A stretch of 8,355 nucleotides of DNA from Candidatus Bathycorpusculum fermentans (GTDB lineage: Archaea; Thermoproteota; Bathyarchaeia; Bathyarchaeales; Bathycorpusculaceae), in NCBI GenBank assembly GCA_009787175.1, contig WRGM01000106.1:1-8355 (forward strand), read 5' to 3'. Within the stretch, counting starts at the first letter, position 1. Each line of letters starts with the position of its first letter. Shown piece after piece: positions 6,311 through 8,355 of this stretch. The notes under the pieces were generated by a model. The model worked only from the letters and a program-made list of their open reading frames with translations, made no database searches and was not told the DNA's origin. The translations under genes were made by a program, and so were the position numbers.

Positions 6311-7525
6311 TTAGGCTCTATTTGTTACTAACCGACTGAGAATCTTTTGCATAATAGCCGCTGACGCATCCGTCTTTATACCCCGCGTATTAAAATGCGT
6401 CTGCACCGCCATAAACCCCTCATAATGTAACGCGTCTAGAAAAGACTGCACAGATACCGCAGGCAAACCAAGCTTTTTACATATCTGATCTATAACAAAA
6501 TAAGTAATAGGCGCATCCGCCTCAGACTTTACCAAAGACAAAAGCTTCTCAAGCCTAACCTTACCCCTAAAAACCGCCGCGACATTTTCAACAAAAACAC
6601 TCTCAACAAACACGGCATCATTAATACCCCCCAACCACAAAGGCCCAGCATAATCCATTCTACCTCCACACTCAGGACAAACTAACCCACCCGAAAGCTG
6701 AGACACAGTTTCCCTATGCAGACAATTAAAACAATGCAAAATATAACCCACACTCTTAAGACAATCATCCGCCATCTGACAACCATAACCCACCTGAGCA
6801 TAAACACGAATATAATGATCACTACTATGACTAAACAAAAACCTCACACCCATATCCTGCCTAGCCGCCACCTGCACCATACAACCCGCCAAAAGCCTAA
6901 CCGCCAACTCATGACAATACTCCGTACGCATAGGCTTACCACCATACTTTCTAACACACGCCTTAGCATGAACACCACAAAGAGGAGCCAAATCCGTAGC
7001 TGTAACAGCAAGCAAACCCCTATTCCTAAGCGCCCTAAAAGCCGAATCCAAAAAAGGAACAGGAGACCCAAACGGATCAATATCAACAACATCAAAACGC
7101 TTCTTAGGAGAAGCATTACAATTCAACACACAATTAGCATCCCTATACTCAACAACAACCCTATCATGCAAACCATTACACCTAACATTATACTGCGCAA
7201 GACCAAATGCGTGATGATTAATATCACTAAGCAAAACACGACTAACCCCATCAACCTCAACAGCATAACGAATACCCCTAACACCCTGACTAGCCAAAGG
7301 TTCACAAATACCAATCTCACGCCTAACCAAACGCTGATAAACCCTAACAGCTAAAACAGACAAATCCCTATTAAACTCCATAACAGGATTATAAAAAACA
7401 GGAGCCCTAGACGGCGCATAATCAGACGGCACAACACCAAAAGCCGACAACTTTGGCACCAAAACCTCCACCCCCCCCTCCTTAACAACTTCACTTGGAA
7501 AGCCAACAACATACTCTTCAACCAT
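6311..7525 (-). CDS. trm1: tRNA (guanine26-N2)-dimethyltransferase Trm1
   Basis: Trm1 uses S-adenosylmethionine to methylate guanine 26 of tRNA, and is an archaeal and eukaryotic enzyme rare in bacteria. From the chosen ATG it has 404 residues, normal for archaea. Motifs in order are FYNPVMEFNRDLSV (44-57), the SAM-binding EPLASQGVRGIR (75-86), SDIN (100-103), catalytic DIDPFGSP (148-155), TATDLAPLCG (175-184), a zinc-binding set C265, C268, C283, C286, and GPLWLGGI (294-301). The C-terminal winged-helix-like domain is complete. ATG at 7525 is preferred, with GGATGGTT (7538-7531) 5 nt upstream; TTG at 7546 would add seven residues. The coding strand is strikingly T/G-rich, unlike the sulfur/selenium genes. 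It is probably transcribed alone. Confidence 0.93.
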   Translation of the reverse strand: MVEEYVVGFPSEVVKEGGVEVLVPKLSAFGVVPSDYAPSRAPVFYNPVMEFNRDLSVLAVRVYQRLVRREIGICEPLASQGVRGIRYAVEVDGVSRVLLSDINHHAFGLAQYNVRCNGLHDRVVVEYRDANCVLNCNASPKKRFDVVDIDPFGSPVPFLDSAFRALRNRGLLAVTATDLAPLCGVHAKACVRKYGGKPMRTEYCHELAVRLLAGCMVQVAARQDMGVRFLFSHSSDHYIRVYAQVGYGCQMADDCLKSVGYILHCFNCLHRETVSQLSGGLVCPECGGRMDYAGPLWLGGINDAVFVESVFVENVAAVFRGKVRLEKLLSLVKSEADAPITYFVIDQICKKLGLPAVSVQSFLDALHYEGFMAVQTHFNTRGIKTDASAAIMQKILSRLVTNRA

Positions 7526-7546
7526 CGAATAACCATCCAAAAACAA

Positions 7547-7841
7547 CCCAGTAAACTTGTACTTACAATATTAGATTATTGGTCTACTAAAAGGAAATAT
7601 TGGCATATTTTTCGTGACTAAAATTACTAAGCGTCATTTACATTCTCTAAAACTCTTCAATTGTGTACTCTCCTGTAACATACTCAAAAACATTCAATTA
7701 CTTGACAAGCTCTCACAAATTATTTCTAATAGATAAGTCATGCATTCACCTCTATGAATAGCTCAAAACATTTTTCGCCCGAAAACCTCCTCGATAAAAA
7801 ACTTTATACAGGCATAAACACAATATAAATATGTAGTAAGC
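7547..7841. other. AT-rich intergenic region between trm1 and the kelch gene
   Basis: About 295 nt separate the divergent trm1 and kelch genes, and I see no RNA gene or convincing protein gene. It holds candidate promoters at both ends: AATCTAATATT on the minus strand (7577-7567), about 45 nt before the trm1 ATG, and a TATA box on the plus strand before the kelch gene. In the middle, a strong-looking GAGGTGA (7752-7746, minus strand) precedes ATG at 7741 and a 15-codon open frame ending in TGA. This is either a tiny leader peptide or a remnant. Confidence 0.4.
7802..7809 (+). promoter_or_regulatory. TATA box of the kelch gene
   Basis: CTTTATAC (7802-7809), after an A-rich stretch that would act as the BRE, lies about 36 nt before the ATG. 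That puts the transcript start about 10 nt before the gene. No Shine-Dalgarno site is seen, consistent with a nearly leaderless archaeal mRNA. Confidence 0.5.
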
Positions 7842-8279
7842 ATGAATAAAATTGTGCCCTTTATGTTGCTTTTTCTTATATGTACACCACTTGTAACAGT
7901 GTTTACTTCTGTTTTAGCATCAGAGTTACTTGAGGATTCTTGGAGTACAAAAGCATCTATAAATCATGAACGAAGATGGTTTAGTATTACTGTTTTAGAT
8001 GACCAGATTTACGCTATTGGAGGGTACCTAAATGGGCTGTCTGTAGCTTTTAATGAGCGGTATGATCCTGTAACTGACAACTGGGTTACTTTGGCATCTA
8101 TGCCTACATCAAGATTGAATTTTGGCGTTGTTACTTATCAGGGCAAGATTTATTGTATAGGTGGGGAAGTTCCTTATTTTGGTTCAGTTGTCTTATCTCA
8201 AAGCATAGATGTAGTTGAGGTTTATGACCCTATTTCGGATACATGGATTAAAAAAGCCTCTTTCCCAATTAATCCGTAA
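7842..8279 (+). CDS. secreted kelch-repeat protein, truncated
   Basis: This 145-residue protein begins with a signal peptide: a lysine, a hydrophobic core at about residues 5-20, and a likely cut near SVLA (23-26). Kelch blades follow, with IYAIGG (56-61) then YDPVTDNW (74-81), and IYCIGG (103-108) then YDPISDTW (128-135). It stops at KKASFPINP, where a third blade would begin. Kelch propellers need about five to seven blades, and related archaeal cell-surface proteins are much longer, so this is probably a truncated gene. Reading on past the TAA in the same frame gives no kelch-like sequence, and the next gene ends 11 nt later on the other strand. That points to a deletion or rearrangement rather than a point nonsense mutation. 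The intact form is probably anchored outside the cell; its ligand is unknown. Confidence 0.75.
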   Translation: MNKIVPFMLLFLICTPLVTVFTSVLASELLEDSWSTKASINHERRWFSITVLDDQIYAIGGYLNGLSVAFNERYDPVTDNWVTLASMPTSRLNFGVVTYQGKIYCIGGEVPYFGSVVLSQSIDVVEVYDPISDTWIKKASFPINP

Positions 8280-8290
8280 CTCCCGCTATT

Positions 8291-8355
8291 TTACGTAATC
8301 GATATTTTTATTTTTAGTTTTTCTGCAAGTACCCTTGATGATTTAGGAATTTCGG
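8291..8355 (-). CDS. 3' end of an unidentified gene (partial)
   Basis: From the right edge the minus strand is open for 20 whole codons to TAA at 8293-8291. The tail includes SSRVLAEKLKIKISIT, an amphipathic, lysine-rich stretch that looks like a real protein end. The rest lies outside the window and the family is not recognisable. It converges on the truncated kelch gene, with 11 nt between the two stops. Confidence 0.4.
   Translation of the reverse strand, partial: EIPKSSRVLAEKLKIKISIT

Noticed and set aside
6716..7354. 212-codon plus-strand open frame opposite trm1
   Set aside because: It is very rich in T, N, I and R codons caused by the A/C-rich antisense strand of trm1. It has no recognisable motif and no Shine-Dalgarno site, and Trm1 is unambiguous on the other strand.
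7637..7741. In-frame TGA codons as possible selenocysteine sites, given the selenium genes nearby
   Set aside because: The open stretches around these TGAs match no known selenoprotein, and I see no SECIS-like hairpin. The AT-rich intergenic setting makes chance more likely.
7754..7828. 24-codon plus-strand ORF just before the kelch gene
   Set aside because: It has no Shine-Dalgarno site, overlaps the likely kelch TATA box, and shows no family features.

Overview
The window most likely comes from an AT-rich archaeal chromosome, possibly a Bathyarchaeia-type lineage (inference; no 16S rRNA is present to confirm it). The evidence is an archaeal-type Trm1 tRNA methyltransferase, TATA-like boxes 35-45 nt before several starts, frequent GTG starts with weak Shine-Dalgarno sites, an orphan RarA C-terminal domain protein, and a secreted kelch protein.

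Region 1 (1-3820) is a divergent sulfur/selenium trafficking island. On the minus strand, yedE (membrane transporter), a TusA-like sulfurtransferase and a DUF3343 protein form a translationally coupled operon; both junctions are ATGA overlaps. On the plus strand, from a shared AT-rich control region with a perfect 10-bp palindrome at 1703-1712, run a PLP-dependent cysteine desulfurase-like enzyme and, overlapping its 3' end, a LysR-type regulator. Transporter, carrier, TusA, desulfurase and LysR together match the selenium-metabolism neighbourhoods known mainly from anaerobic bacteria. Selenium is an inference here: selD is not in the window, and YeeE/YedE plus a TusA-like protein is also the make-up of thiosulfate importers.

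Region 2 (3821-4145) has no intact gene. It holds a small hairpin after the LysR gene and a 64-codon minus-strand open stretch that looks like the tail of a decayed gene.

Region 3 (4146-7525) is all minus strand. In transcription order it reads trm1, proC, a HAD-family phosphatase (9 nt after proC, so probably cotranscribed), then the orphan RarA C-terminal domain gene with its own Shine-Dalgarno site.

Region 4 (7526-8355) is an AT-rich intergenic stretch with divergent promoters for trm1 and a kelch gene. The kelch gene has a signal peptide but stops after about two blades, 11 nt from the convergent end of another gene that runs off the right edge. A further partial gene enters at the left edge (1-87).

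Two base-composition styles coexist. The selenium/sulfur island is A/C-rich on its coding strand in both directions, whereas trm1 and the kelch gene are T/G-rich on theirs. This could reflect different gene histories.
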